From a bacterium (lineage in GTDB: Bacteria > Patescibacteriota > Patescibacteriia > Buchananbacterales > UBA6539), in the NCBI GenBank assembly GCA_023246815.1, contig JAHFHR010000053.1, forward strand, positions 1 through 5,311: 5,311 bases of DNA, read 5' to 3'. The position numbers and the translations under genes were made by a program. A model generated the notes under the pieces. That model did not search any database. It was given only the letters and a program-made list of their open reading frames with translations, and was not told where the DNA came from. Shown piece after piece: positions 1-4,456 of the stretch (position 1 is its first letter; the number at the start of each line of letters is the position of its first letter).

Positions 1-45
1 TTATACCTTTTTCACAACGAACAAAATCAAAAATAGGAGAAAGAA

Positions 46-624
46 ATGCTTCATTCCATACTGCAAGTATGGGGAGGAGCGTTCTACCTCCTCCAAAAAA
101 TATTCCTTTCAGCCGCCGAACGCAGCGGACAGCAATGGCAGCGGCGCTGGCGCATCTGGTCGTGGATAGTATATCTGATTGGTTTGCCAGCCTGGGTAGC
201 GATATTTGCTTCCCCGGACAATCGCAATTGGATTGCCGCGGCTGTAGAAACCGCTGGTGCACCGTCAATGCTAGTCGGGCTAATCATTGCTCTGCGCGGC
301 CACGGTCACCAACCACGATGGCTAGATCATCTCGCCAAAGTGATGATCGTTATCGGACTGGGATTCAGTCTGTACGACTTTGGTGGGATCACCACCATCA
401 ACCAAGTATGTGAGTTAGCGCTCGCAGCCGGATTTCTGGGTGGCACGTACCTACTAGCTATCCAGCGACCAGCTGGGTATTTGTGGTTCATGCTGATGAA
501 CGCGGCCAACGCAGTTCTGATGCTCCGCCAGGATTACTTCTGGCTGACCATCCAGCAGCTAGCGTCACTGGCGTTCATTATCGACGCCTACCGCGTCCAA
601 AGAAAAAAAATAGTCGCTCAGTAG
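46..624 (+). CDS. PnuC-like multi-pass membrane protein
   Basis: This 192-residue protein is predicted to be an integral membrane protein. Hydrophobic segments lie at about residues 37-55, 61-84, 96-112, 116-138, 143-160 and 164-181, preceded by an amphipathic N-terminal stretch (WGGAFYLLQK) and a basic linker (QRRWR). The C-terminal half has a Trp/Tyr-rich helix with Asn (GYLWFMLMNAANAV) followed by a Tyr/Gln helix and a basic tail. This recalls PnuC nicotinamide-riboside transporters, but I see no decisive ligand-binding signature. Transport of a nucleoside-like vitamin precursor is therefore inference. The start is fixed by a Shine-Dalgarno AGGAGA at 35-40, five bases before ATG; TATACC at 2-7 could be its -10 box. 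Its GC content is visibly higher than that of the convergent operon downstream, and its last codons overlap a terminator shared with that operon. The CDS is certain; the family assignment is moderate to low. Confidence 0.85.
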   Translation: MLHSILQVWGGAFYLLQKIFLSAAERSGQQWQRRWRIWSWIVYLIGLPAWVAIFASPDNRNWIAAAVETAGAPSMLVGLIIALRGHGHQPRWLDHLAKVMIVIGLGFSLYDFGGITTINQVCELALAAGFLGGTYLLAIQRPAGYLWFMLMNAANAVLMLRQDYFWLTIQQLASLAFIIDAYRVQRKKIVAQ

Positions 625-650
625 CTTTTCAGCCAACGGCGACTTTTATT
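603..650. terminator. bidirectional terminator between convergent genes
   Basis: AGTCGC (612-617) pairs with GCGACT (639-644) around a 21-nt loop. On the + strand it is followed by TTTATTATT. On the - strand it is followed by TATTTTTTTT (complement of the A-run 603-610). It sits between the converging PnuC-like gene, whose stop at 622-624 lies in the loop, and the Nudix gene ending at 661. The large loop makes the hairpin modest; the - strand direction has the better U-tract. Confidence 0.6.
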
Positions 651-660
651 ATTCAAAAAA

Positions 661-1107
661 TTACTTGGTGTACTGCTGAATTATTTCTTTGAATAGCGTG
701 ACTTCTCGAGCAACACCTTGATGCAGCGGCTGTGGTAAATTGTCTAAGATAAACCAGCCAATTTCTGCAATACTTTGGGGTTCGTTATTTTTCACCTGGT
801 TGCGATCAACCCTGACAATGTGGGTTAAAATTACCCAATGGGTTTGTTGACCAGCAACTGTTGCGCTCCAGTCAGTCGGCGGTAGCACTTCATCAATTGA
901 AATAATGTCACAACCGTACTCTTCTTTGATTTCACGAGCGAGTCCTTGGACAATAGTTTCACCGAACTCCAACTTTCCTCCGCCCCAATCCCACGCACCG
1001 TGTTCATCTCGGGTCTGCTGGCTACGCTTGTGAAATAAAAAATTTCCTTGCCCATCATGGCATAGAAATCCAACGCTGATGCCAGTGTAGTCAATGCCAG
1101 CCAGCAT
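661..1107 (-). CDS. Nudix hydrolase, third gene of the DUF296-HPF-Nudix operon
   Basis: This 148-residue single-domain Nudix protein probably hydrolyses a nucleoside diphosphate linked to some group X (for example oxidised NTPs or nucleotide sugars); the substrate cannot be read from sequence. The Nudix box is complete at residues 44-66: G44, E50, R58, E59, E62, E63 and G65 match GX5EX7REUXEEXGU, with Cys66 at the usual hydrophobic last position. It is preceded by the common lead-in WDWGGGKLEFGE. Strand VGFLCHD near residues 12-18 and KRS at 27-29 fit the N-terminal core. ATG lies three bases after the stop of the hpf gene, so translational coupling is likely; upstream is only a weak purine run (GAGTTAAGG). 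The gene ends just before the bidirectional terminator at 603-650. The family is confident, the substrate unknown. Confidence 0.93.
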   Translation of the reverse strand: MLAGIDYTGISVGFLCHDGQGNFLFHKRSQQTRDEHGAWDWGGGKLEFGETIVQGLAREIKEEYGCDIISIDEVLPPTDWSATVAGQQTHWVILTHIVRVDRNQVKNNEPQSIAEIGWFILDNLPQPLHQGVAREVTLFKEIIQQYTK

Positions 1108-1110
1108 ACC

Positions 1111-1470
1111 TTAACTCTTGTTACGCCAATCTTTAAACAACCGAAAACCTTTCTGCCGTTTAGACACCATTTTACCTTTGTACTTTTTGATTTCTTGTTG
1201 CAGCTCATCTTTAACTTGCACCACGGCCGCTTGGACATCAATGCCGGTGGCTTCGGCTCGAGCGCTGTGCCCCGGCATATGGAAATCAACGGTCACTTGA
1301 AAAACATTGCCATGCTCGTGATGGCCACTGACTTTGCCGACATTGACCCAGACGGTAATCTCAGAAGTTGGATGCTGAATGAATTTTTCCAATTCACTAA
1401 TTTTTTCGTTGACATAGCGCTTTAAGTCGTCAGTTAATTCAACACCAGTGGCTTGCAAATGAATGTTCAT
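1111..1470 (-). CDS. hpf: Short ribosome hibernation-promoting factor (HPF/RaiA family)
   Basis: This 119-residue protein belongs to the ribosome-associated inhibitor family, which binds the 30S decoding centre and silences or dimerises ribosomes in stationary phase or starvation. What shows it: N-terminal MNIHLQATGVELTDDLKRYV (strand then helix), a central acidic-aromatic strand, the GHHEHG.VF.V.V segment at about 50-62, MPGHSARAEA at 65-74, and a second amphipathic helix with D78 and A81-A82 leading into a basic tail (KKYKGKMVSKRQKGFR). It has only the single beta-alpha-beta-beta-beta-alpha domain and lacks the C-terminal dimerisation domain of long HPF, so it resembles short HPF/YfiA. It starts 10 bases after the DUF296 stop and ends 3 bases before the Nudix start, in one operon. 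No convincing Shine-Dalgarno is seen; TAAATT seven bases before ATG could be an internal weak promoter. Confidence 0.93.
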   Translation of the reverse strand: MNIHLQATGVELTDDLKRYVNEKISELEKFIQHPTSEITVWVNVGKVSGHHEHGNVFQVTVDFHMPGHSARAEATGIDVQAAVVQVKDELQQEIKKYKGKMVSKRQKGFRLFKDWRNKS

Positions 1471-1480
1471 AGGACTTAAT

Positions 1481-1903
1481 TTATTTCATTAACTTTAAAT
1501 TAAAATTTTTATCCAGCTGACGGTTAATTACTCCAGTAACTGCCTGTAGTACTACTTCACAAGTGACTGAGACCACTAAGGTGCTGACGTGACCAGCTGA
1601 TGGTGTCATGTGATCATCAGAAAAAACTCCGTGGCAATGAAGCATGACCTCGTTGTTAATGACTGCGATATTTCCACTCAAACTTACAATTTCCACATTA
1701 TGTAGTTCTACGCCAGGTCGCTGATAGTCTTTTTGCTCATTGCTGTAGTACAATAGTTGAACTCGGTTGGCCGCACCAATGCCGCTAAACCAACCGGCGG
1801 TAATACCACTCTGGGAACAAAATTCTTTAAGACCCAAGAGCACGTCTTCGTCCTTATCAAACCTTAAAATATAATTATTCTGGTCACGCAGAACTTGTTT
1901 CAT
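1481..1903 (-). CDS. PPC/DUF296-domain protein
   Basis: This 140-residue protein consists of one PPC (plants and prokaryotes conserved; DUF296) domain, a small trimeric fold also found in plant AT-hook proteins; the bacterial role is not established. Diagnostic features are the opening YILRFDKDEDVLLGL, the WFSGIGAAN turn (G41, G43, A44), EIVSLSGNIA at about 71-80, and the histidine-rich LHCHGVFSD ... AGHV stretch with H89, H91 and H105, which form a metal site in family structures. It ends with the usual R-x-L-D (R128, D131). It is the first gene of the operon with hpf and a Nudix hydrolase. The ATG at 1903 is chosen because an extended -10 box lies nine bases upstream and no Shine-Dalgarno exists, which predicts a leaderless transcript. 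It is not an AT-hook DNA-binding protein, since no basic hook is present. Confidence 0.92.
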   Translation of the reverse strand: MKQVLRDQNNYILRFDKDEDVLLGLKEFCSQSGITAGWFSGIGAANRVQLLYYSNEQKDYQRPGVELHNVEIVSLSGNIAVINNEVMLHCHGVFSDDHMTPSAGHVSTLVVSVTCEVVLQAVTGVINRQLDKNFNLKLMK

Positions 1904-1912
1904 AGCTTAACT

Positions 1913-1921
1913 AGTATATCA
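1913..1921 (-). promoter_or_regulatory. Extended -10 promoter of the DUF296-hpf-Nudix operon
   Basis: On the - strand the sequence reads TGATATACT: a TG extension, one base, then TATACT (5/6 to consensus; the -10 itself is 1913-1918). Nine bases separate it from the ATG at 1903, so transcription would start at or next to the start codon. A 4/6 match to the -35 box (TCGCCA) lies 17 bp upstream inside the terminator hairpin; it may be fortuitous. Confidence 0.65.
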
Positions 1922-1948
1922 AAAAATCGCCAGCGTGGCGACTTTTTC
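1921..1948 (-). terminator. Compact hairpin terminator (ends the palindromic region)
   Basis: TCGCCA (1927-1932) pairs with TGGCGA (1936-1941) around the triloop GCG. Read on the - strand it is followed by TTTTTT (1926-1921), a classic intrinsic terminator just upstream of the DUF296 promoter. Read on the + strand it is followed by CTTTTTCT, so it may work both ways. On the - strand it would end a transcript covering the long palindrome. No protein gene needs it, because trhO ends about 275 bases earlier and has its own hairpins. Confidence 0.7.
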
Positions 1949-2122
1949 TAATTACTCCAGGCCCATACTTGCCAGCTTTGAAAAACGTAGAGAATTTTAG
2001 AAAATAACGCGACCAGGCGAACCATGTTCGAGTTAATGTCAGTCAATTGGAGTTGGTGAGCCTAGCGTTATTTTCGTTAAAAAATTCTCACAGTTTTTCA
2101 GTGCTGGCGATTTTTACGCCAC
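1927..2122. repeat. Long imperfect palindrome of unknown function (structured RNA or MITE-like element)
   Basis: Most of the 313-base gap between the DUF296 gene and trhO is one nested inverted repeat. Pairings that can be read directly: 1971-1976 with 2103-2108 (6 bp), 1979-1986 with 2093-2100 (8), 1990-1998 with 2081-2089 (9), 2000-2010 with 2065-2075 (11), 2015-2018 with 2060-2063 (4) and 2021-2024 with 2054-2057 (4). That totals 42 bp with small internal loops, capped by a 29-nt loop (2025-2053). The outer elements GTGGCG (1935-1940) and CGCCAC (2117-2122) also pair, as does TCGCCA (1927-1932) with TGGCGA (2105-2110), so alternative folds compete. No ORF of note lies inside. Read on the - strand it would end at the T6 terminator at 1921-1941, as a small RNA would. 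ATATCAA occurs on both sides (1916-1922 and 2150-2156), which could be a target duplication of a mobile element or chance in AT-rich DNA. Confidence 0.75.
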
Positions 2123-2140
2123 TTTTTATAAAAAAGTGGC
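2118..2140. repeat. Perfect 10-bp hairpin GCCACTTTTT/AAAAAGTGGC
   Basis: GCCACTTTTT (2118-2127) and AAAAAGTGGC (2131-2140) form a perfect 10-bp stem with loop ATA. No U-run follows on either strand, so it is not a canonical terminator. Its left arm shares bases with the outer arm of the big palindrome (2117-2122), so the two structures exclude each other. On the - strand it lies downstream of trhO and may protect a 3' end. Confidence 0.6.
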
Positions 2141-2144
2141 AAAG

Positions 2145-2191
2145 AAAAAATATCAATAAGCTCTAGCGATTGTACTTACTATCGCTCGCTT
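2145..2191 (-). terminator. Probable trhO terminator
   Basis: AGCGAT (2165-2170) pairs with ATCGCT (2181-2186) around a 10-nt loop. AAGC (2158-2161) and GCTT (2188-2191) extend the stem across a small internal loop. On the - strand the hairpin is followed within a few bases by the T-run complementary to 2145-2150. It lies 26 bases past the trhO stop. The gap between stem and T-run makes it weaker than the other terminators here. Confidence 0.45.
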
Positions 2192-2216
2192 CGCGCTCAA
2201 GACGAAACTTACGGTG

Positions 2217-3143
2217 TCACTTATTTCGATGCAGGGGAACTTTAATTCGTTCGGGACGAATACAACTCGGATCAGCAATGATGTTCTGACATTCCTCAGA
2301 ACATGTTCCACTGAAAGCGGCGTGGCAAGCATCGCAGGCAATAAACAATTTATTACACACCGCGTTACGACAATTGCGGTAGATGTCATTAGTCGTGCGA
2401 CAGTGGCTGCACTGGCCAATAATTACCGCTTGAGCCGTGGTATTCACTGGAATAGCAATACGATCATCAAAGACAAAGCACTTGCCTTCAAAAAATCCGT
2501 CGTTGCCATATGTTTGGGCATATTTGATAATGCCACCGTCGAGTTGATAGACATTTTCTGGTTTAAACCCAGCCGCAAACAACTGCGGCGTGGCTAGTTC
2601 GCAGCGAATGCCGCCGGTACAAAAAGTGACGACTTTTTTATCTTGATATTGCTTATAAAATTCTAAGTTTTCTTTCAAATCGCGAAAGTACTTCATTGGC
2701 GGTCGGACTGAATTTTTAAACCGGCCAATGTCCCATTCGTAATCATTACGCATGTCAAGCACTACCATATCTTCCTTGTTTAAAAACCACTGATGGAAGG
2801 TGTCAATGCTAATATGCCTCGCGCGGTTGGTCATATCATACTGACCCAGGGCGCCAGTAGCTACGGTTTCCGGTCGAGCGCGAACGCGCAGCTTGGTAAA
2901 TGGCACGCTTACAACGCCGTCAAATTTAAAATCAATGTCAGAGATTTCGGCGTGAGTATTACAATAGGCAACGTATTGGGCAATATCTTCGGACCGGCCA
3001 CCAAGCGTGCCATTGATACCATCTTTGGAAATCAAAATCCGTCCTTTCAAATTAAGACTTTGACACAATTTTAACTGGACTGCTTCCTCGGCTTGAGGAT
3101 TAGCAATCGAACAAATTTTATAATACAAAATTGCTTGATACAT
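2217..3143 (-). CDS. trhO: tRNA uridine(34) hydroxylase TrhO (YceA, rhodanese family)
   Basis: This 308-residue protein should hydroxylate the wobble uridine U34 of certain tRNAs to 5-hydroxyuridine using O2. Domains in order: an N-terminal acylphosphatase-like UPF0176 domain (about 1-100) with the signature GRILISKDGINGTLGG (34-49); a rhodanese domain (about 120-220) containing VVLDMRNDYEWDIGRFKNS and the catalytic loop CTGGIRCE with C175 and C181, then QLDGGIIKY; and a C-terminal cysteine cluster (C245, C248, C258, C263, C270, C273, C281, C285) likely to bind zinc. An upstream in-frame ATG at 3218 would add 25 residues, but I reject it. Homologues start at the MYQAILYYKI-like strand, and a consensus promoter lies within that extension with its -10 seven bases before ATG 3143. 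No Shine-Dalgarno is present, so a leaderless message is predicted. The gene stands alone and diverges from purO. Confidence 0.95.
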   Translation of the reverse strand: MYQAILYYKICSIANPQAEEAVQLKLCQSLNLKGRILISKDGINGTLGGRSEDIAQYVAYCNTHAEISDIDFKFDGVVSVPFTKLRVRARPETVATGALGQYDMTNRARHISIDTFHQWFLNKEDMVVLDMRNDYEWDIGRFKNSVRPPMKYFRDLKENLEFYKQYQDKKVVTFCTGGIRCELATPQLFAAGFKPENVYQLDGGIIKYAQTYGNDGFFEGKCFVFDDRIAIPVNTTAQAVIIGQCSHCRTTNDIYRNCRNAVCNKLFIACDACHAAFSGTCSEECQNIIADPSCIRPERIKVPLHRNK

Positions 3144-3150
3144 AGCTATA

Positions 3151-3179
3151 TTAATACAACATTTTAGTGATTGAGTCAA
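3151..3179 (-). promoter_or_regulatory. trhO promoter (predicted leaderless)
   Basis: On the - strand TTGACT (3179-3174, 5/6 to -35) is followed by a 17-bp spacer and TATTAA (3156-3151, 4/6 to -10). The ATG of trhO begins seven bases further on, at 3143, where transcription itself would be expected to start. The absence of a Shine-Dalgarno agrees with this. Confidence 0.65.
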
Positions 3180-3185
3180 TTGACT
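3174..3185. promoter_or_regulatory. 12-bp palindrome AGTCAATTGACT over back-to-back -35 boxes
   Basis: AGTCAATTGACT is a perfect 12-bp palindrome whose two halves provide a TTGACT -35-like hexamer on each strand, one toward trhO and one toward purO. It could be an operator for a dimeric regulator or simply the product of two adjoining -35 elements. Nine of its bases (AGTCAATTG) recur at 2041-2049 in the loop of the long palindrome. Confidence 0.4.
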
Positions 3186-3208
3186 AACGTAATAAAATAT
3201 GATAAATC
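3180..3208 (+). promoter_or_regulatory. Possible divergent purO promoter
   Basis: TTGACT at 3180-3185 is a good -35 facing purO. At 17 bp it is followed only by TAAATC (3203-3208); a better -10, TATGAT (3198-3203), is at a too-short 12-bp spacing. The AT-rich stretch 3186-3210 is the only plausible promoter zone before the purO leader, giving a leader of roughly 60 bases. The exact boxes are uncertain. Confidence 0.3.
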
Positions 3209-3243
3209 TTAAAAGCATCAGTTCTTAAACAACATAACAAAAA

Positions 3244-3270
3244 CTGGACTCAGCCAGAGTCCACGGGAGG
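3244..3270 (+). promoter_or_regulatory. purO leader hairpin and Shine-Dalgarno
   Basis: TGGACTC (3245-3251) and GAGTCCA (3257-3263) form a perfect 7-bp stem with a 5-nt loop. It ends one base before the ribosome binding site GGGAGG (3265-3270), which is four bases from ATG. A second pairing, CTGG (3244-3247) with CCAG (3254-3257), excludes the first. The binding site itself stays single-stranded in both, so the hairpin more likely protects the 5' end or positions ribosomes than blocks them. Confidence 0.55.
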
Positions 3271-3274
3271 CACT

Positions 3275-4021
3275 ATGTCAGACTACACAATACTGGAAAG
3301 AAATGCCTACACTGGCCGCGGAATGGTTCTGGGAGTTGAGCCGAACGGCGAGTACGCAATCCAGCACTACTGGATTGGCGGTCGCAGCGATTTGAGTAAG
3401 AACCGAGTGATCACTTTGGATCAAGACACTTCCGGAAAACCAATGATCAAAACTGAGGTGGCGGATCCCTCAAAGCTCGAGCCTGGCACTGATACATCGC
3501 TCATCGAATACCCCGCCATGCGGGAACGGGAAGGGACCCATGAGCACATCGTCACCAATGGCCTTCACACCGACATTATCCTTAACCGCCTCGAAAGTGG
3601 GATACCTTTCAGAAATGTACTGATTGAGCTTTCATTCGAGCCAGATAAACCAAACTTTACGCCACGCATTATGGGCGTTCTCTATCAACTCCCACGTGGC
3701 TCGGTGAACGTTCAACTGGCATTGGTGAAAAAAGCTCAAGTCGGCACCTCCACCACGTCGCGAGAAATACACCATTTCGAATACGATGCAGTGAGACCGG
3801 GCTTTGGCTACTGTATCACCACGTACAGTGGTAACGGAAACCCCCTACCAGCATTCCAAGGGGAGCCGATCCTGCTCAGTATCGATGGAAGTACCTTCGA
3901 TCAGCTGTGGCGCGGGTTAAATCAAGATACGCTGGTGGCAATGGTTGCCAAGCGAATTGACTTGAAAACCGGCGAGACGAAATTCGAAATCCGCAACAAA
4001 TTGACAAAAGTCACCGCCTGA
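3275..4021 (+). CDS. purO: IMP cyclohydrolase, PurO type
   Basis: This 248-residue protein matches the stand-alone IMP cyclohydrolase family (PurO-like, Ntn-hydrolase-type fold), which closes the ring of FAICAR to give IMP in the last step of purine synthesis. Recognisable motifs in order: NAYTGRGMVLG (10-20), IGGRSDLSKNRV (34-45), YPAMR (79-83), IVTNG (92-96), FEPDKPNFTPRIMG (121-134), HHFEYD (166-171), TYSGNGNPLPAFQGEP (183-198), LWRGLNQDTLVAMVAKRID (211-229) and a closing IRNK (239-242). Length and motif order fit the bacterial members, which are distinct from the cyclohydrolase half of PurH. A strong GGGAGG lies four bases before ATG. The gene is a single-gene unit between a divergent promoter region and its own terminator. 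Codon use is more GC-rich than in trhO next door, which may mean separate acquisition. Whether formyltransferase and the earlier pathway enzymes exist cannot be seen here. Confidence 0.9.
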   Translation: MSDYTILERNAYTGRGMVLGVEPNGEYAIQHYWIGGRSDLSKNRVITLDQDTSGKPMIKTEVADPSKLEPGTDTSLIEYPAMREREGTHEHIVTNGLHTDIILNRLESGIPFRNVLIELSFEPDKPNFTPRIMGVLYQLPRGSVNVQLALVKKAQVGTSTTSREIHHFEYDAVRPGFGYCITTYSGNGNPLPAFQGEPILLSIDGSTFDQLWRGLNQDTLVAMVAKRIDLKTGETKFEIRNKLTKVTA

Positions 4022-4038
4022 TCCGCTCTTTACTCACT

Positions 4039-4070
4039 GCTGCTTAACAAACTAAGCAGCTTTTTTATTA
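4039..4070 (+). terminator. purO terminator
   Basis: GCTGCTTA (4039-4046) and TAAGCAGC (4053-4060) form a perfect 8-bp stem with a 6-nt loop, followed directly by TTTTTTATTA. It lies 17 bases past the purO stop and is a textbook intrinsic terminator. Confidence 0.9.
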
Positions 4071-4102
4071 AAAAAATAACCTCTACTAGCCTACAGTAGA
4101 GG
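4071..4102 (-). terminator. Terminator of the 61-aa gene
   Basis: CCTCTACT (4080-4087) and AGTAGAGG (4095-4102) form a perfect 8-bp stem with a 7-nt loop. On the - strand it is followed by TTATTTTTTT (complement of 4070-4079). It lies 20 bases past the stop of the small minus-strand gene, back to back with the purO terminator. A dedicated terminator supports that small gene being transcribed. Confidence 0.85.
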
Positions 4103-4122
4103 CGCGTCGGTTTATTGGTCTG

Positions 4123-4308
4123 TTAGGCGCGGATCGCCCACGATCCCATGATCATGGCCGGACGCTCAGCCAGTGTCTGGTCCGAAGGATTATCCGCCAA
4201 GTGGGCGAAATCCCAGTATAGCCGCCATGAGCGCGGAAAGTACCGTAACCCCCCTTTTTGCTCCGTCAGATTGACAACCTGGCACTGACCCCCATCTCCT
4301 TGATCCAT
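4123..4308 (-). CDS. Orphan 61-aa protein of unknown function
   Basis: I do not recognise this protein. It has 61 residues: a polar, Gly/Gln-rich start (MDQGDGGQCQVVNLTEQKGG), then an aromatic-basic centre (RYFPRSWRLYWDFAHLAD, with Y23, F24, W28, Y31, W32, F34), a polar PSDQTLAERP stretch and a hydrophobic end (AMIMGSWAIRA). It has one cysteine (C9), no signal peptide and no clear membrane segment. Several things argue it is real: AGGAGG eight bases before ATG (4322-4317), a promoter-like pair at 4360-4388 directly downstream of the msrA terminator, and its own strong terminator at 4071-4102. It forms a complete single-gene unit convergent with purO. The aromatic core could fold as a small domain or act as a peptide ligand; nothing supports a specific role. 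Confidence 0.7.
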   Translation of the reverse strand: MDQGDGGQCQVVNLTEQKGGLRYFPRSWRLYWDFAHLADNPSDQTLAERPAMIMGSWAIRA

Positions 4309-4316
4309 AGCCTTCC

Positions 4317-4388
4317 CCTCCTGTTTCTGCTTAGATTACTCTAAACAGTATCTGCCATTATTAAACCGATTGTGACATTGTGCCTCAA
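4317..4388 (-). promoter_or_regulatory. Promoter and leader of the 61-aa gene
   Basis: On the - strand TTGAGG (4388-4383, 4/6) is spaced 17 bp from TTTAAT (4365-4360, 5/6). Transcription would begin near 4353, giving a leader of about 45 bases. That leader contains a hairpin TTAGA (4344-4340) with TCTAA (4335-4331), and then the Shine-Dalgarno AGGAGG (4322-4317), eight bases before ATG. The arrangement, a small hairpin before a strong binding site, resembles the purO leader. Confidence 0.55.
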
Positions 4389-4392
4389 AACC

Positions 4393-4429
4393 GAAAAACA
4401 AACAAGGGTGACAAAAATAGCCACCCTTG
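4393..4429 (-). terminator. msrA terminator
   Basis: CAAGGGTG (4403-4410) and CACCCTTG (4422-4429) form a perfect 8-bp stem with an 11-nt loop. On the - strand TTTGTTTTT follows. It lies 27 bases past the msrA stop and just before the -35 of the next minus-strand gene. Confidence 0.85.
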
Positions 4430-4456
4430 ACAAATTCAAAACATTTGTTCTAGATT

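Noticed and set aside
831..1289. Long minus-strand open frame (152 codons) overlapping the Nudix and hpf genes
   Set aside because: It is a shadow in another frame, composed of low-complexity basic and Ser/Lys stretches with no motif, while both overlapped genes have complete family signatures.
1927..2122. Integron attC site
   Set aside because: The palindrome lacks the outer GTTRRRY/RYYYAAC core sites and no integrase or gene cassettes are near.
2118..2140. Canonical intrinsic terminator
   Set aside because: The stem is perfect, but neither strand has a T-run directly after it; the Ts lie inside the stem.
1927..2156. CRISPR array or tandem repeat
   Set aside because: There is a single nested inverted repeat, with no direct repeat units of constant length separated by spacers.
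2214..2597. 127-codon plus-strand open frame inside trhO
   Set aside because: Antisense shadow of the conserved Cys-rich trhO C-terminus; no Shine-Dalgarno, no promoter and no recognisable domain.
3144..3218. In-frame N-terminal extension of trhO from ATG 3218
   Set aside because: It would add 25 residues not found in the family, and the trhO promoter lies within it; the -10 is seven bases before ATG 3143.
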